Assembly: GCF_900091465.1 (NCBI RefSeq)
Contig: NZ_FMHV01000002.1
Span: 248,001 to 312,000 of the forward strand
Length of the DNA: 64,000 nucleotides
Reading direction: 5' to 3'
Source: Micromonospora rhizosphaerae
GTDB taxonomy: Bacteria; Actinomycetota; Actinomycetes; Mycobacteriales; Micromonosporaceae
Shown: piece after piece, positions 16,805 through 26,768 of the stretch
How the letters are laid out: the number at the start of each line of letters is the position of its first letter
How positions within the stretch are numbered: the stretch's first letter is position 1
Made by a program: the position numbers and the translations under genes
Notes under the pieces: model-generated
Database searches by the model: none
What the model saw: only the letters and a program-made list of their open reading frames with translations
Told to the model about the DNA's origin: nothing

Positions 16805-17677
16805 GTGGACAGCGACCTCTTCTCCCGTCGGCGTTCCGAGCGCTTCGCGCAGCTTCTCGAGGAGGCAAACGGCGGCCGGCGTCACCACGGCCGCTCCCCC
16901 GCCGACCGGGAACTCGCCACGCTCGTCGCGGTCAGTCGGCGACTCACCACCGACCGGCCGACCGTCGAGGTCGACGCGGACTTCCGGACCGGGCTCCGGG
17001 CCATGCTCGTCGCCACCGCCGAACGCGAGGGCCTCGGCGCCCCGGCGACGGCGAAGACCGACACGACGGCGCCGACCGGCGCGGCGCGCGGCCCGCTCCT
17101 GCCGGCGGTCACCGCCCGGCGGGCCCGCGCCCGGGGCGCGATCCTGGTCGGGGTGGCCGTCGGAGCGCTGGCCCTCTCCGGCATCTCGGCCGCCAGCGAG
17201 AACGCGGTGCCCGGTGATGCGCTCTACGGCATGAAGCGCTCCACGGAACGGGCCCAGCTTGCCCTGACCAGCTCGGACATCAGCCGGGGCCAGCTCTTCC
17301 TCGACTTCGCCCGGACTCGGCTCGACGAGGCCGCCAAGGTGCACGGCGACCGGCTCGGCTTCGGCGCCGTCCTGGACGACATGGACGCCGACACCCGGCA
17401 GGGCGTACGGCTGCTGACCACCGTCGCGGTGCAGCGCGCCGACCCGGCCGGTCTGGACGCGGTCAACGCCTTCCTCACCGGCCAGCGGCAGGCGGTCAGC
17501 GGGCTGCTCGACCGGACGGACCACGTCGAGCGGGACCGGACCCACCGGTCGCTCGCCCTGCTCGACGCAGTACGCACCCGCTCCGACGCGCTGCGCGCGG
17601 CGATCGTCTGCGGCCTGCCGGCGCCGGTCGTCAGCGACGCGCTCGGCCCGGCTCCGGGCACCTGCCCCGGTCGCTGA
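16805..17677 (+). CDS. rsbN: RsbN-like membrane protein with DUF5667-type domain, probable anti-sigma factor
   Basis: A 290-residue protein starting at GTG 16805, 8 nt after AGGAGG. The N-terminal cytoplasmic part (about 1-100) begins SDLFSRRRSERFAQLLEEA and resembles the sigma-binding region of RsbN. One transmembrane helix follows (about 110-130, GAILVGVAVGALALSGISA). The extracytoplasmic helical domain contains PGDALYGMKRSTERAQLAL, the signature of DUF5667. RsbN is the anti-sigma factor of BldN in Streptomyces; its place after the sigma gene supports the same role here. Direct evidence of binding is absent. Confidence 0.78.
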   Translation: MDSDLFSRRRSERFAQLLEEANGGRRHHGRSPADRELATLVAVSRRLTTDRPTVEVDADFRTGLRAMLVATAEREGLGAPATAKTDTTAPTGAARGPLLPAVTARRARARGAILVGVAVGALALSGISAASENAVPGDALYGMKRSTERAQLALTSSDISRGQLFLDFARTRLDEAAKVHGDRLGFGAVLDDMDADTRQGVRLLTTVAVQRADPAGLDAVNAFLTGQRQAVSGLLDRTDHVERDRTHRSLALLDAVRTRSDALRAAIVCGLPAPVVSDALGPAPGTCPGR

Positions 17678-17801
17678 CCGGTCATCGTGGCGCGGCAGCC
17701 GTCCGCGAGGCGGTTCCCCGCGCGGACGACCGGGCGTCCCCGGCCTCCGGCTACGCTCGCGGGGGACAACGCGTCGCGGTCGTCGAGCGGAGGGAGGTCG
17801 C

Positions 17802-18677
17802 GTGGCCCGCACCCGCAAGCTCACGGTCAGCACCGACGTCCACGGCCACACCGCCGGTTGGGCGGAGACCGAGCAGGCGCCACCGGCCACGTCCACACCC
17901 GACCCCACCGCGGCGGCCTTCTTCGACGTGGACAACACGATGATGCAGGGCGCCTCGATCTACTGGTTCGCCCGCGGGCTGGCCGCCCGGAAGTACTTCA
18001 CCACCGGCGACCTGGCCCGGTTCGCCTGGCAGCAGGCGAGGTTCCGGCTGCTCGCCACCGAGCACGCCGGCGACATGTCGCAGGCCAAGGAGGCGGCGCT
18101 CGCCTTCATCGAGGGCTGGCGGGTGCAGGACGTGGAACGGCTCGCCGAGGAGATCTTCGACGAGCTGATGGCCCCGCGGATCTGGGTCGGCAGCCGCAAG
18201 CTGGCGCAGCGCCACCTCGACGCGGGCGAGCGGGTCTGGCTGGTCAGCGCCGCCCCGGTGGAGATCGGTCGGGTGATCGCCGCCCGGCTCGGCCTGACGG
18301 GCGCTATCGGCACGGTCGCCGAGGTGGTCGACGGCGCGTACACCGGCCGGCTGGTCGGCGACCTGATGCACGGGCCGGCCAAGGCCGAGGCGGTGACCCA
18401 GCTCGCCGCGGTGGAGGGGCTGGATCTGACCCGCTGCGCCGCCTACAGCGACTCCGCCAACGATCTGCCGATGCTCTCCACTGTGGGCCGCGCGGTGGCG
18501 ATCAACCCGGACACCGATCTGCTCCGGCAGGCCCGCGAGCGCGGCTGGGAGGTGCGGGACTTCCGCACCGGCCGCCGCGCCGCCAAGATCGCCTTGCCGT
18601 CGACGGCCGCCGCCGGGCTGATCGCCGGGGCGGTCACCGCCGGCCTCGCCCTGCACCGGCGCCGCCGCACCCACTGA
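17802..18677 (+). CDS. HAD-IB family hydrolase, phosphoserine-phosphatase-like, with C-terminal membrane segment
   Basis: A 291-residue protein with GTG start 6 nt after GGGAGG. HAD motif I is AAFFDVDNTMMQGASIYWFA (about residue 42). The cap follows, then motif II in VWLVSAAPVEIG, motif III lysine in GPAKAEAV and motif IV CAAYSDSANDLPML. A hydrophobic segment near the C-terminus (AAAGLIAGAVTAGLAL) may anchor it to the membrane. The related M. tuberculosis gene is called serB1, but serine biosynthesis is not proven for this subgroup. It follows the bldN-rsbN pair as in Streptomyces. Confidence 0.88.
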   Translation: MARTRKLTVSTDVHGHTAGWAETEQAPPATSTPDPTAAAFFDVDNTMMQGASIYWFARGLAARKYFTTGDLARFAWQQARFRLLATEHAGDMSQAKEAALAFIEGWRVQDVERLAEEIFDELMAPRIWVGSRKLAQRHLDAGERVWLVSAAPVEIGRVIAARLGLTGAIGTVAEVVDGAYTGRLVGDLMHGPAKAEAVTQLAAVEGLDLTRCAAYSDSANDLPMLSTVGRAVAINPDTDLLRQARERGWEVRDFRTGRRAAKIALPSTAAAGLIAGAVTAGLALHRRRRTH

Positions 18678-18774
18678 CGCCCACGCCGAGGCAGCAGCTT
18701 GCGGGAAGCCGCCGGCTCCGTTGCGCGGGAGGCAGCAGCGGGCGGGAGGCTGTGCGGAGGTCGACCCGACGGCG

Positions 18775-19935
18775 TCAGGGGCCAAACGGGTCGGGGCGTC
18801 GTTCGAGCAGCTTGTGCAGGGTCTGCTGGATGGTCTCCCGGACCTGGTCGGCGAGGTTGAAGACGACCATCGGGTCGTCGGCCGAGTCGGTCAGGTGCGC
18901 GGTGGGGATCGGCGGACAGAACTCGATCAGCCACTTGCTCGGCAGCGGCACCATGCCCAGCGGCCCCAGCCAGGGGAAGGTGGGCGTCACCGGGAAGTAG
19001 GGGAGCTTGAGCAGCCGGGCGAGGGGCTTGATGTCGGCCAGCATCGGATAGATCTCCTCGCCGCCGACGATCGCCACCGGCACGATCGGCGTGCCGGTGC
19101 GCAGTGCCGCCGAGACGAAGCCACCCCGGCCGAACCGCTGGAGCTTGTAGCGGTCGGAGTAGAGCTTGCCGACGCCCTTGAACCCCTCGGGGAAGACGCC
19201 GACCAGCTCACCGTTACCCAGCAGCCGTTCCGCGTCCGGGTTGCAGGCGACCGTGCCGCCGGTCTTGCGGGCGATCTCGGAGACCACCGGCATCCGGAAG
19301 ACCAGGTCGGCGCCGAGCAGCCGCAGGTAGCGGTGGGCGGGGTGCTGATCGTGCAGCGCGGCGGAGAGGATCAGGGCGTCCAACGCCACCGTGCCGGAGT
19401 GGTTGCCCACCACCAGGCCGGGCCCGTCGGCCGGCACATTCTCCAGGCCGCTGACCTCGGTACGGAACCAGTCCCGGTAGAGCAGCCGCACCAGCGGGTG
19501 AAAGACCGCGTCGGTGAGGTCCCGGTCGAAGCCGAACTCATCCACCTCGTAGTCGCCGGAGAGCCGCCGGCGCAGGAAGGCCAGCGCGCCCGCGACCCTG
19601 TGGTCCCAGTGATCCCGCCGGTCCGGCACCGCCGGCCCGCTTGACGCCACCACGCCGCTATCGCCCGAGGTGGCGTCACCCGGGGTCGCATCGTCCGGCG
19701 TGGCCGCATCGGGCGTCCCGGGTCGGCCGTTCGCCCCGACGACCGGCTCGTCCGTCGCGGCGGTGTCCGGCTCGTCGTGCGCGGCCGGGCCCGTCCGTCG
19801 AGGCCGGTCGGTCGCCGTCGTCCGGCGGCGTCCGTTGCTCCGCACCGGCTCCGCGTTCCCTTCCCCGGCGGTCAGGGGTACGTCGTACCGGCCGTTGACC
19901 GCGGCGCCGTTGCGGCGCTCCTCGGCGGGGGTCAT
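18775..19935 (-). CDS. PlsC-family acyltransferase (1-acylglycerol-3-phosphate type)
   Basis: A 386-residue protein. The first 110 residues are a low-complexity Asp/Thr/Pro-rich tail containing short repeats such as DDATPGDATSGD. The catalytic NHxxxxD motif is NHSGTVALD (about residue 170) and the substrate-binding FPEGFKG lies near 245. Such enzymes acylate lysophosphatidate or related alcohols at the inner membrane face. Its start overlaps the stop of the upstream epimerase gene (ATGA), so the two are translated together. Confidence 0.88.
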   Translation of the reverse strand: MTPAEERRNGAAVNGRYDVPLTAGEGNAEPVRSNGRRRTTATDRPRRTGPAAHDEPDTAATDEPVVGANGRPGTPDAATPDDATPGDATSGDSGVVASSGPAVPDRRDHWDHRVAGALAFLRRRLSGDYEVDEFGFDRDLTDAVFHPLVRLLYRDWFRTEVSGLENVPADGPGLVVGNHSGTVALDALILSAALHDQHPAHRYLRLLGADLVFRMPVVSEIARKTGGTVACNPDAERLLGNGELVGVFPEGFKGVGKLYSDRYKLQRFGRGGFVSAALRTGTPIVPVAIVGGEEIYPMLADIKPLARLLKLPYFPVTPTFPWLGPLGMVPLPSKWLIEFCPPIPTAHLTDSADDPMVVFNLADQVRETIQQTLHKLLERRPDPFGP

Positions 19936-21005
19936 GACCGCTCCCGCACGGCGGCCCGGACCTGCCGGATCCCGTCGAGGACAAGCTGCTCGGCCGCGGC
20001 GAGCTGGTCCCGGGTCACCACCACCCCGCCATGGTGGGCCCGGATGAAGTCGTCGAAGGCGGCCGCCGTCGAGCGGGGCGTGAAGCCGTACTCCTGTTCC
20101 AGCCTGGTGGTGTCCACCACCCGACCGTGCACGAAGAGGTCGACCTGGTCCAACCCGTACCGACCGAAGCCCAGGCTGCGGGCGATCGCGGCGGCGCCGG
20201 AGAGGCCCGGCTCCAGCACCGGCATGCCGACCCGGCCGGCCCGCCGGATCGCCTGGGAGAGGGAGAGCACGCCCGGGCCGGCGACGTTGTACGTCCCCGG
20301 ATGGTCCTCGACGATCGACCGGTGCAGCACCTCGAGCGCGTCGTCGAAGTGGACGAACTGGAGCCGGGGGTCGCGGCCGAACACGGTGGGGACCACCGGC
20401 TGGGAGAAGTAGCGGGTCAGCGTGGTGTCTGCGGTGGACCCGATGAACGGCGCGAACCGCAGCACGGTGTCGGTGACGTCCGGGCGACGCCGGCGGAACC
20501 CGCGGACGTACCCCTCGATGTCGAGGATGTCGCGGGCGAAACCGCCGCGCGGCACCTCGCGCGGCTCGGTCTCCTCGGTGAAGACGGCCGGGTCGCGGAA
20601 CGACGCGCCGTACGCGGCGGTGGAGGAGCGGACCACCAGCTTGCGCAGCCGGGGCGCCCGCTGGCAGGCGGCGAGCAGCTGCATGGTGCCGATGACGTTC
20701 TGTTCCTTCATCGCCGCCCGGCCGCCGTGCTGCGGGTCGGCGGCGCTGACCAGGGCGAGGTGCACCACGGCGTCGACGTCGAGGTCGGCGAGGAGGCCAC
20801 CGAGCGAGTCGAGGTCGATCCGGATCCGTTCGACCCGGTCGAGGAGGTGGGTGAACTCGGGGCCGGGAGTCGCCGGGTCCACCCCGATGACGCGTTCGAT
20901 CCGGGGGTCGGCGGCGAGCCGGGCGGCGACGTGCGCGCCGAGATAGCGGCCGACCCCGGTCACGACGACGACCCCCGGAGCACCTGGGGTGCCACCGGGG
21001 GTCAT
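19932..21005 (-). CDS. NAD-dependent epimerase/dehydratase family protein
   Basis: A 357-residue extended short-chain dehydrogenase. The nucleotide-binding loop is VVVTGVGRYLGAHVAARLAA, in which the usual GxxGxxG is GVGRYLG. VVHLALVSAADP follows, but the usual YxxxK active-site motif is not clearly seen. Substrate is unknown; the M. tuberculosis counterpart is annotated galE2 on similarity only. ATG 21005 is chosen; an in-frame GTG at 21050 is possible. The gene leads an operon with the acyltransferase. Confidence 0.83.
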   Translation of the reverse strand: MTPGGTPGAPGVVVVTGVGRYLGAHVAARLAADPRIERVIGVDPATPGPEFTHLLDRVERIRIDLDSLGGLLADLDVDAVVHLALVSAADPQHGGRAAMKEQNVIGTMQLLAACQRAPRLRKLVVRSSTAAYGASFRDPAVFTEETEPREVPRGGFARDILDIEGYVRGFRRRRPDVTDTVLRFAPFIGSTADTTLTRYFSQPVVPTVFGRDPRLQFVHFDDALEVLHRSIVEDHPGTYNVAGPGVLSLSQAIRRAGRVGMPVLEPGLSGAAAIARSLGFGRYGLDQVDLFVHGRVVDTTRLEQEYGFTPRSTAAAFDDFIRAHHGGVVVTRDQLAAAEQLVLDGIRQVRAAVRERS

Positions 21006-21124
21006 GTCGTGCGCCTTGTCCGGCAGGCGGGATCGAGCCGAGATGTCCACGGCCTGATCACCTGAGCCTCCGAGGGTCGACAGTTGGCAAGTGGTGCCGG
21101 TTGCCGGGCGGTGGCCCGGCCCGG

Positions 21125-21226
21125 TCACTTGCCGAGACGGCGACGCTGGACGCGGGTCTTGCGCAGCAGCTTGCGGTGCTTCTTCTTAGCCATGCGCTTG
21201 CGGCGCTTCTTGACCACCGAGCCCAT
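21125..21226 (-). CDS. Small ribosomal subunit protein bS22 (AURKAIP1/COX24 domain)
   Basis: A 33-residue very basic protein beginning [19 protein letters not shown]. It is almost identical in pattern to the actinobacterial protein seen in mycobacterial 30S structures and named bS22, and is often missed because of its size. ATG 21226 follows an AAAGG site. It sits between the epimerase and the BldC-like gene, an arrangement I recall from M. tuberculosis (Rv0500B beside Rv0500A). Confidence 0.93.
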   Translation of the reverse strand: MGSVVKKRRKRMAKKKHRKLLRKTRVQRRRLGK

Positions 21227-21434
21227 ACGACAGCCTTTCAATGCAACGTGCGGGGCGGACCGGGTGACACCACCGCGGGTGGCGTCGGTGACCGCTTGCG
21301 GACAACGGACCGGACCAGCGTGGTGGGCGGGGCGCACCGGGGTGCGGTCACGGTCGGGGTCCAGGGTAGCCGTACTGCGTCAGCAGGACCAACGCGCCCC
21401 CGTCGATGCCCGTTACGTCGCACTCGGTGGCGGG

Positions 21435-21644
21435 TCAGGCGCTTTCTTGAAACGCGCCCCGGAGGTATTCGTGCACCGCGTGCTCGGGCACCCGGAACGA
21501 CCGGCCGACCCGCACCGCGGTCAGCTCGCCGCTGTGCACGAGACGGTAGACCGTCATCTTGGAAACCCGCATGACCGTCGCCACCTCGGCGACGGTCAGG
21601 AACCTGACATCCGACAGTCGACCGTCGGACTGCGACCCGGCCAT
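21435..21644 (-). CDS. BldC-like / excisionase-type helix-turn-helix protein
   Basis: A 69-residue MerR-type winged HTH protein: FLTVAEVATVMRVSKMTVYR forms the HTH and LTAVRVGRSFRVPEHAVHEY the wing. BldC and relatives are single-domain proteins of this size that bind DNA cooperatively at direct repeats. Conservation beside bS22 in actinobacteria argues for a chromosomal regulator rather than a phage excisionase. The 223-bp gap upstream to the ABC permease contains no recognised gene. Confidence 0.85.
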   Translation of the reverse strand: MAGSQSDGRLSDVRFLTVAEVATVMRVSKMTVYRLVHSGELTAVRVGRSFRVPEHAVHEYLRGAFQESA

Positions 21645-21866
21645 GGCTCACCGACCCATTCCCATGCCCGGCGCGTGCCACCGGACGGGGTCCTCCCGCC
21701 AGGTCAGGCAACGCGCGTGTTACCAGTACGGTAGCGGGACGGCTGTGACCGGCGCGATCCCTTCCTGTAACTGATCATGCGCCGACCGCCGTTTCCCCGG
21801 CATTGACCTGCCGTTTTCCGCCCGGTTGGGTTCGTCGTCCCGTTCCTACCCGGCAGGTGCCGGGGA

Positions 21867-23051
21867 TCACTCTGCGCGCAGTGCCACCACCGGGTCCAGC
21901 CGGCCGGCGCGCTGGGCCGGGACCACCCCGAAGACGATGCCGACCGCCGCCGACACCCCGAACGCGAGCGCCAACGACCACCAGGTGATCGCGGCCGGGA
22001 TCGGCGAGACAGCGTCCACCAGCAGCGCGGTGCCCACCCCGAGCGCCATCCCGGTCAACCCGCCGATCGAGGTGAGCAGCACCGCCTCCAACAGGAACTG
22101 CACGCCGATGTCCCGCGGCCGGGCGCCGACCGCCTTGCGCAGCCCGATCTCCCGGGTCCGTTCGCGGACCGAGACCAGCATGATGTTCGAGACGCCGACC
22201 CCACCGACGAGCAGCGAGATGCCGGCGATGGCCGCCAGCACCCCGGTGAGCACGCCGAGGATGTCGCCGAGCACGCCGAGGATCTGCTGCTGGGTCACCG
22301 CGCTGAACTCGGTGTCCGGGTGCCGCCGGGACAGCTCGGCGACGATCCGGTCGCCCAGCTCGCCGATCCGCTCCCGGTCCGGCGCCTTGACCGCGATGCC
22401 GTCGACCCGCTGGGTGCCCCAGAGCCGCTGGGCCGCGGTGACCGGCACGTGCACCTCGTCGTCCCGGTCCACGCCCAGGCTCTGCCCGAGCGGCGCGAAG
22501 ACCCCGATCACCCGGAACCGAACGCCGGCCAGCGCGACCTGCTGGCCGATCGGGTCGCGGTCGGGGAAGAGCGCGTTCGCCACGGACGCGCCGAGCACGG
22601 CGACCCGGCGGCTGGTGTCCACGTCGGCCCCGCTGAGGTAGCGACCCCGGGCCAGCGAGCGGGTGAAGACCGTCGGGGTGGTCTCCAGCACGCCCTGCAC
22701 GGTGGTGAAGTCGGAGCGGTTGCCGGCGCGCGCGGTCGCGCCGGAGGCGATGCTGACCGCCACCCGGCCGGGGTCGCCCACGACCCGAGAGACGGCGTCC
22801 ACGTCCTTCAAAGTCATCGGGGAGACCACCGGGGCGGTGCCCACGTCCAACTTGCCGGGGACCACCAGGAGCAGATTGGAGCCGAGCCCCTCGACCTGCT
22901 GCTCGACCTTCTGCTTGGTGCCGGTGCCGATGGAGACCAGCACCACCACGGACGCGACGCCGATGATCACGCCGAGCATGGTCAGCGCGCTGCGCATCCG
23001 GTTGGCCCGCAGCGCGTCCAGCGCCACCCGCCACGCCTCGGCGATCCTCAC
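21867..23051 (-). CDS. MacB-type ABC transporter permease
   Basis: A 394-residue FtsX/MacB-family permease. An N-terminal transmembrane helix (about 20-45, [20 protein letters not shown]) is followed by a periplasm-type MacB_PCD domain (about 50-240). Three C-terminal helices include [18 protein letters not shown] and the coupling segment [15 protein letters not shown]. With the ATPase and fusion protein upstream it should form a tripartite-like exporter, possibly for peptides or drugs. The GTG start overlaps the ATPase stop (GTGA). Confidence 0.92.
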   Translation of the reverse strand: MRIAEAWRVALDALRANRMRSALTMLGVIIGVASVVVLVSIGTGTKQKVEQQVEGLGSNLLLVVPGKLDVGTAPVVSPMTLKDVDAVSRVVGDPGRVAVSIASGATARAGNRSDFTTVQGVLETTPTVFTRSLARGRYLSGADVDTSRRVAVLGASVANALFPDRDPIGQQVALAGVRFRVIGVFAPLGQSLGVDRDDEVHVPVTAAQRLWGTQRVDGIAVKAPDRERIGELGDRIVAELSRRHPDTEFSAVTQQQILGVLGDILGVLTGVLAAIAGISLLVGGVGVSNIMLVSVRERTREIGLRKAVGARPRDIGVQFLLEAVLLTSIGGLTGMALGVGTALLVDAVSPIPAAITWWSLALAFGVSAAVGIVFGVVPAQRAGRLDPVVALRAE

Positions 23052-23932
23052 GCGCCACCTCCACCGGTGGCTCCGGCGGCGCCACCGGAGCCACCGGACG
23101 GGAGCCCCGGGCCGCTTCCGGACGCGGACCGGGACTCCGCGCTGGGAGCGGGCTCCAGTGTGTCAGGTCGGTCGTCGCCCCCGGACAGGGGTCGATCATG
23201 AAAGGCACCGTCCGGCTGGGACGCCGGCCCGCCGCTGTCGGAGCGGACCAGGCCGTCCCGCATCGCGATCCGCCGGCGGGCACGGGCGGCAACCTCCTGG
23301 TCGTGCGTCACCATCACCAGCGCCACCCCGGACTCGGCGTTCAACCGCTCCAGCAGGTTCAGCACCGTCTCGCCGGTCACGCTGTCCAGGTTGCCGGTCG
23401 GCTCGTCCGCGAGCAGCACCGCCGGGTCGGTGACCAGGGCGCGGGCAATCGCCACCCGCTGCTGCTCCCCGCCCGAGAGCTGGTTGGGCCGGTGGTCCAG
23501 CCGGTGCCCGAGCCCCACCCGGCCGAGCATCGCCGCCGCCCGCTCCCGCCGCTGCCGGGCCCCGACCCCCCGGTAGACCAGCGGCAGCGCCACGTTGTCC
23601 ACCGCCGAGGTACGCGGCAGCAGGTGGAACGCCTGGAACACGAAGCCGATCGTCTCGTTGCGCAGCGCCGCCAGCTCCGGCGCGGAGAGGGTGGCGACGT
23701 CCCGCCCGCCGATCACCAGCCGACCCCCGGTCGGCCGGTCCAGCCCGCCGAGCAGGTGCATCAGGGTGGACTTCCCGGAGCCGGACGGCCCGACCACGGC
23801 GACGTAGTCGCCGGGTGCGATGGTGAGCGACACGCCGCGCAGCGCCGGCACCGACACCCCGTCCAGCTGGTACGTCCGGGACACGTCCACGGCCTCGATC
23901 GCCGGCGCCCCGGCGGGTAGCGGCACGGTCAT
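23048..23932 (-). CDS. MacB-type ABC transporter ATP-binding protein
   Basis: A 294-residue ATPase. Walker A is GPSGSGKST (about 38-46), the Q-loop region is [13 protein letters not shown], the signature is [15 protein letters not shown], and Walker B is [13 protein letters not shown] with the H-loop in [10 protein letters not shown] variable Ser/Gly/Pro-rich tail of about 60 residues follows the domain. ATG 23932 overlaps the stop of the fusion-protein gene (ATGA). It powers the permease encoded next. Confidence 0.95.
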   Translation of the reverse strand: MTVPLPAGAPAIEAVDVSRTYQLDGVSVPALRGVSLTIAPGDYVAVVGPSGSGKSTLMHLLGGLDRPTGGRLVIGGRDVATLSAPELAALRNETIGFVFQAFHLLPRTSAVDNVALPLVYRGVGARQRRERAAAMLGRVGLGHRLDHRPNQLSGGEQQRVAIARALVTDPAVLLADEPTGNLDSVTGETVLNLLERLNAESGVALVMVTHDQEVAARARRRIAMRDGLVRSDSGGPASQPDGAFHDRPLSGGDDRPDTLEPAPSAESRSASGSGPGLPSGGSGGAAGATGGGGA

Positions 23933-25317
23933 CTGAGCTCCTGGCCGTCGCGGACCTGGTCGGCGCCGCGGACCACCACCCGGTCACCGGCCTGCACGCC
24001 ACTCACGATCTGCACCAGGTCCTGCCCCTGCACACCCACCGTCACCGGCGCCCGGTCCGCCTTCCCGTCCCGGACCACCCAGACCGCGTCCCGCCCGTCG
24101 GCGGAGAAGACCGCCGAGGCGGGGACGGTGACGGCGTCGGTCGCCTCGCGTACCCGGAGGTGGACCACGGCGTTCATGCCGGGGCGGGGAGTGGGTGCGA
24201 CCTCCCCCTCGCCGAGGTGGCCCCTGCCGAGGGCGAGCCGCACCCGGTAGGTCACCCCGCCGCGGGCGGAGGTGGTCGGCAGCACGTCCACCGACCGCAC
24301 CTTCGCGTCGTACGTCCCGCCGGTCACCGCGTCCAGTTCGACCGTCGCCACCAGCCCCGGCCGGACCAGCAGCACATCGGTCTCGTCGACCTCGGCGAGC
24401 AGGCCGAGCTCGGCGGTGTCCACGATGGTGAGCACCGGCGTTCCGGCGCTGACCCGGCCGCCGGCCGGCACGGCGTCGTCCACCCCGGGCGGCGGACCGG
24501 CCTGGGTGGGCGCGAAGGCCGACGGATCCAGGCCGGCCTGGGAGCCGCCGCCGGTCGCCCCGAGCAGGTCGGCCAGCTCGGTCGAGCCGCCGCCGGCCCG
24601 GGCGCCGCCGGGCTGCACCACCCCGTCGATCGGGGCGCGCAGGGTGAGCGCGTCGACGGTCGCCTTCGCCAGGTCGTACGCCTGCTGCGCCTGCAGCCGT
24701 TGCGCGCTGGAGAGCGCGCCGACGGCGGAGTTCAGCCCGGCCACCCCGCGCTGCACCGCGCGGACCGCCTGGTCGGCGGCGCGGGCGGCCGCCTCGTACT
24801 GCCGCTGCGCGGACTCGACCTGGAGCAGCAGCGCGGACCGCAGCTGCGGATCGCCGACCTTCCCGGCGGCGGCCCGCGCCGCGTCGAACGCCTCGGCGGC
24901 GGCCCGGTCGGTGCCGCGCCGGCTCCCGCCCAGGTCGCCGACGCCGACGCCCCGACCGGCCCGCTTCGCCGCGCGGAGTGCGTCCCGGGCCTGCTCGAGC
25001 CGGTCCTGCGCGGACGGCGAGCTGATGACGGCGAGCACCTGGCCGCGGCGGACCCGCTGGCCGGGCTGGACGCGCAGGCTGGCCAGGGTGCCGTCGGCGG
25101 CCGCGGTGAGGGTCGCGGCGGCCCGGGCGGTCACGGTGGCCGGGGCGTCGATCACCTCGGCGACGGCGGACCTCCCCACCTCGGCCAGCGCGACGGAGGA
25201 CTTCTCGTCGCCGCAGGAGGCGGCGGTGGTGCCGGCCAGGGCGACGACGGCGAGCAGGGCGATGAGCAGGCGGGGCCGCGGGGCTGCGGGCAGCCGCGGC
25301 GAGTGGGTGCGGGCCAC
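23929..25317 (-). CDS. HlyD/MacA-like membrane fusion lipoprotein of the ABC exporter
   Basis: A 462-residue protein with a hydrophobic N-terminus ([19 protein letters not shown]) whose Cys may be lipidated, although the lipobox AAS-C is weak. A biotinyl-lipoyl-like half ([20 protein letters not shown]) precedes an Ala-rich alpha-hairpin (about 100-240). The second lipoyl half and beta-barrel follow ([20 protein letters not shown]), and then the membrane-proximal domain. In a monoderm actinomycete it would act outside the membrane with the MacB-type permease. It is the first gene of the three-gene operon. Confidence 0.88.
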   Translation of the reverse strand: MARTHSPRLPAAPRPRLLIALLAVVALAGTTAASCGDEKSSVALAEVGRSAVAEVIDAPATVTARAAATLTAAADGTLASLRVQPGQRVRRGQVLAVISSPSAQDRLEQARDALRAAKRAGRGVGVGDLGGSRRGTDRAAAEAFDAARAAAGKVGDPQLRSALLLQVESAQRQYEAAARAADQAVRAVQRGVAGLNSAVGALSSAQRLQAQQAYDLAKATVDALTLRAPIDGVVQPGGARAGGGSTELADLLGATGGGSQAGLDPSAFAPTQAGPPPGVDDAVPAGGRVSAGTPVLTIVDTAELGLLAEVDETDVLLVRPGLVATVELDAVTGGTYDAKVRSVDVLPTTSARGGVTYRVRLALGRGHLGEGEVAPTPRPGMNAVVHLRVREATDAVTVPASAVFSADGRDAVWVVRDGKADRAPVTVGVQGQDLVQIVSGVQAGDRVVVRGADQVRDGQELR

Positions 25318-25369
25318 CGGCCCATGCTACGAGCCTGCGTCGAGGTCCCTACCGCCGAGCGGCGGCGCC

Positions 25370-26677
25370 TCAGCCGGCCACGGCGCGGACGTAGCTCAGG
25401 CAGTCGTCGTGCAGGGAGGACCACCGCTCACCGAACACCTGCTCGGACGCCTCATCGGCCGACCTGCGCTCGTGCACCACGGCCTTGAAGAAGTCGAGCA
25501 GGCGCTGCTCGCCGTACCGGTCCACCAGGTGCCGGACGGCCAGGTAGCCGACCCCGTAGCTGCCGCCGACCCGGTCGTCGGCCGCGCCGTCGGCCGGCGC
25601 CAGCCCGTCCAGCCGGCCGTTCCAGCCGCCTCGGACGAGCTTCCGCACCTCGGCCAGCCCCTCGTAGCGGCCCACCGGCTGGCCGTCCGCGCCGGCGTAC
25701 TCGGCGAGGCCCTCCACCAGCCACCAGTTGGCCTGGTCGGAGTACCCCCGGTCGGGCAGCGAGGCGGCGTGGGTCAGCTCGTGCCGGAGCAGGTCGTCGA
25801 CTCCGCCGGGCACCAGGCTCTGGGCGTTTAGCACGACGTCGTGGCGGCCGCCGCCGACGCCGACGGCGTACCCGGCGGTCCACTTGGGTCGCCCGCCGCC
25901 GTACCAGCGCTGCCACTCCGCCCGCCCGGCGTAGAAGACCAGGTAACGGTCCGGAGGTGCGCCGCCGACCGCGTACAGGTCGGCGACCTTCGCCGCCGCC
26001 TCGGCCTGGGTCAGCAGGCCGGGCAGCTTGGCCCGCAGGGCCGGGGTCGTGGCGACGACCGCGCGCTTCCCCACCGCCACCGCCAAGTCGCTGACCTCCC
26101 ACGGCCGGGCCCCCGCCGGCGTCGACCGGGACTCCTCGACCGCGACCAGCCGGGGCTGCTCCCCGGCCGCCCGCCACCGGGTGCCGATCAGCACGGTGCT
26201 CGGCGTGCAGCCGGGCACGACGAAGCAGTACTCGACGGCGACCGGCAGGCGCCACTCCCCCGGCTGCCCGTCCACCGGGGTCGGCACGCCGTCCGACTCC
26301 GGCCGCCAAACGGTCACCCGCAAGGTTCGCAGCGCGGCGTACCGGCGGGTCAGGGCGGCCCGGGCGGTCGGCTCGGCGATGGCGAGGAAGCCGGCCCGGT
26401 CGCCGGTGAGCAGCGCGCTCGCCTGGCGGTCGAGTTGCGCGGCCATCCGCTCGCCGAGGCGGCGGGCGGCCGCGGCGGCGGGATCGTCGGATCGGGGCGC
26501 GGCCGGGCGCCCGGCCGCGTCGCTGACCACGCCGACCAGCAGCACCGCCGGCACGCCGCAGGTCAGGACCACGAGGACCACCGCGAGCGCCGCCCACAGC
26601 GCCCAGCGCCGGCGCGGTCGTGGTTGGTTCACTCCGCCCTGGCCCGGCTGGTCGGGCTGCTGGTGGCCGTCGGTCAC
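25370..26677 (-). CDS. Membrane-anchored putative zinc metallopeptidase (gluzincin-like)
   Basis: A protein of about 435 residues with a single N-terminal transmembrane helix (WALWAALAVVLVVLTCGVPA) and a large outer domain. The zinc motif is LLRHELTHAAS, with a downstream acidic helix WWLVEGLAEYAGADG that supplies the third ligand in gluzincins (HExxH then E). Residues about 60-230 resemble no family I recognise. GTG 26677 is chosen because it precedes the Gln/Pro-rich cytoplasmic lead; the ribosome site is poor. Substrates are unknown. Confidence 0.72.
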   Translation of the reverse strand: MTDGHQQPDQPGQGGVNQPRPRRRWALWAALAVVLVVLTCGVPAVLLVGVVSDAAGRPAAPRSDDPAAAAARRLGERMAAQLDRQASALLTGDRAGFLAIAEPTARAALTRRYAALRTLRVTVWRPESDGVPTPVDGQPGEWRLPVAVEYCFVVPGCTPSTVLIGTRWRAAGEQPRLVAVEESRSTPAGARPWEVSDLAVAVGKRAVVATTPALRAKLPGLLTQAEAAAKVADLYAVGGAPPDRYLVFYAGRAEWQRWYGGGRPKWTAGYAVGVGGGRHDVVLNAQSLVPGGVDDLLRHELTHAASLPDRGYSDQANWWLVEGLAEYAGADGQPVGRYEGLAEVRKLVRGGWNGRLDGLAPADGAADDRVGGSYGVGYLAVRHLVDRYGEQRLLDFFKAVVHERRSADEASEQVFGERWSSLHDDCLSYVRAVAG

Positions 26678-26768
26678 CGGCGAAGGGTACGACCCGTCGG
26701 ACGATCGGGCCAGAGCCACCCGCGCTTTTGAGGCGGGTGGGCGCCACCGCCCCTCAGGGGCGACGGGG

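Noticed and set aside
18678..18774. Repeated AGGCAGCAGC in the gap after the HAD-IB gene
   Set aside because: Only two short imperfect copies. No stable hairpin or gene could be supported.
21435..21644. Excisionase-like HTH gene read as a prophage or integrative element
   Set aside because: No integrase, attachment repeats or phage genes are near. The neighbour is bS22, a conserved chromosomal pair.
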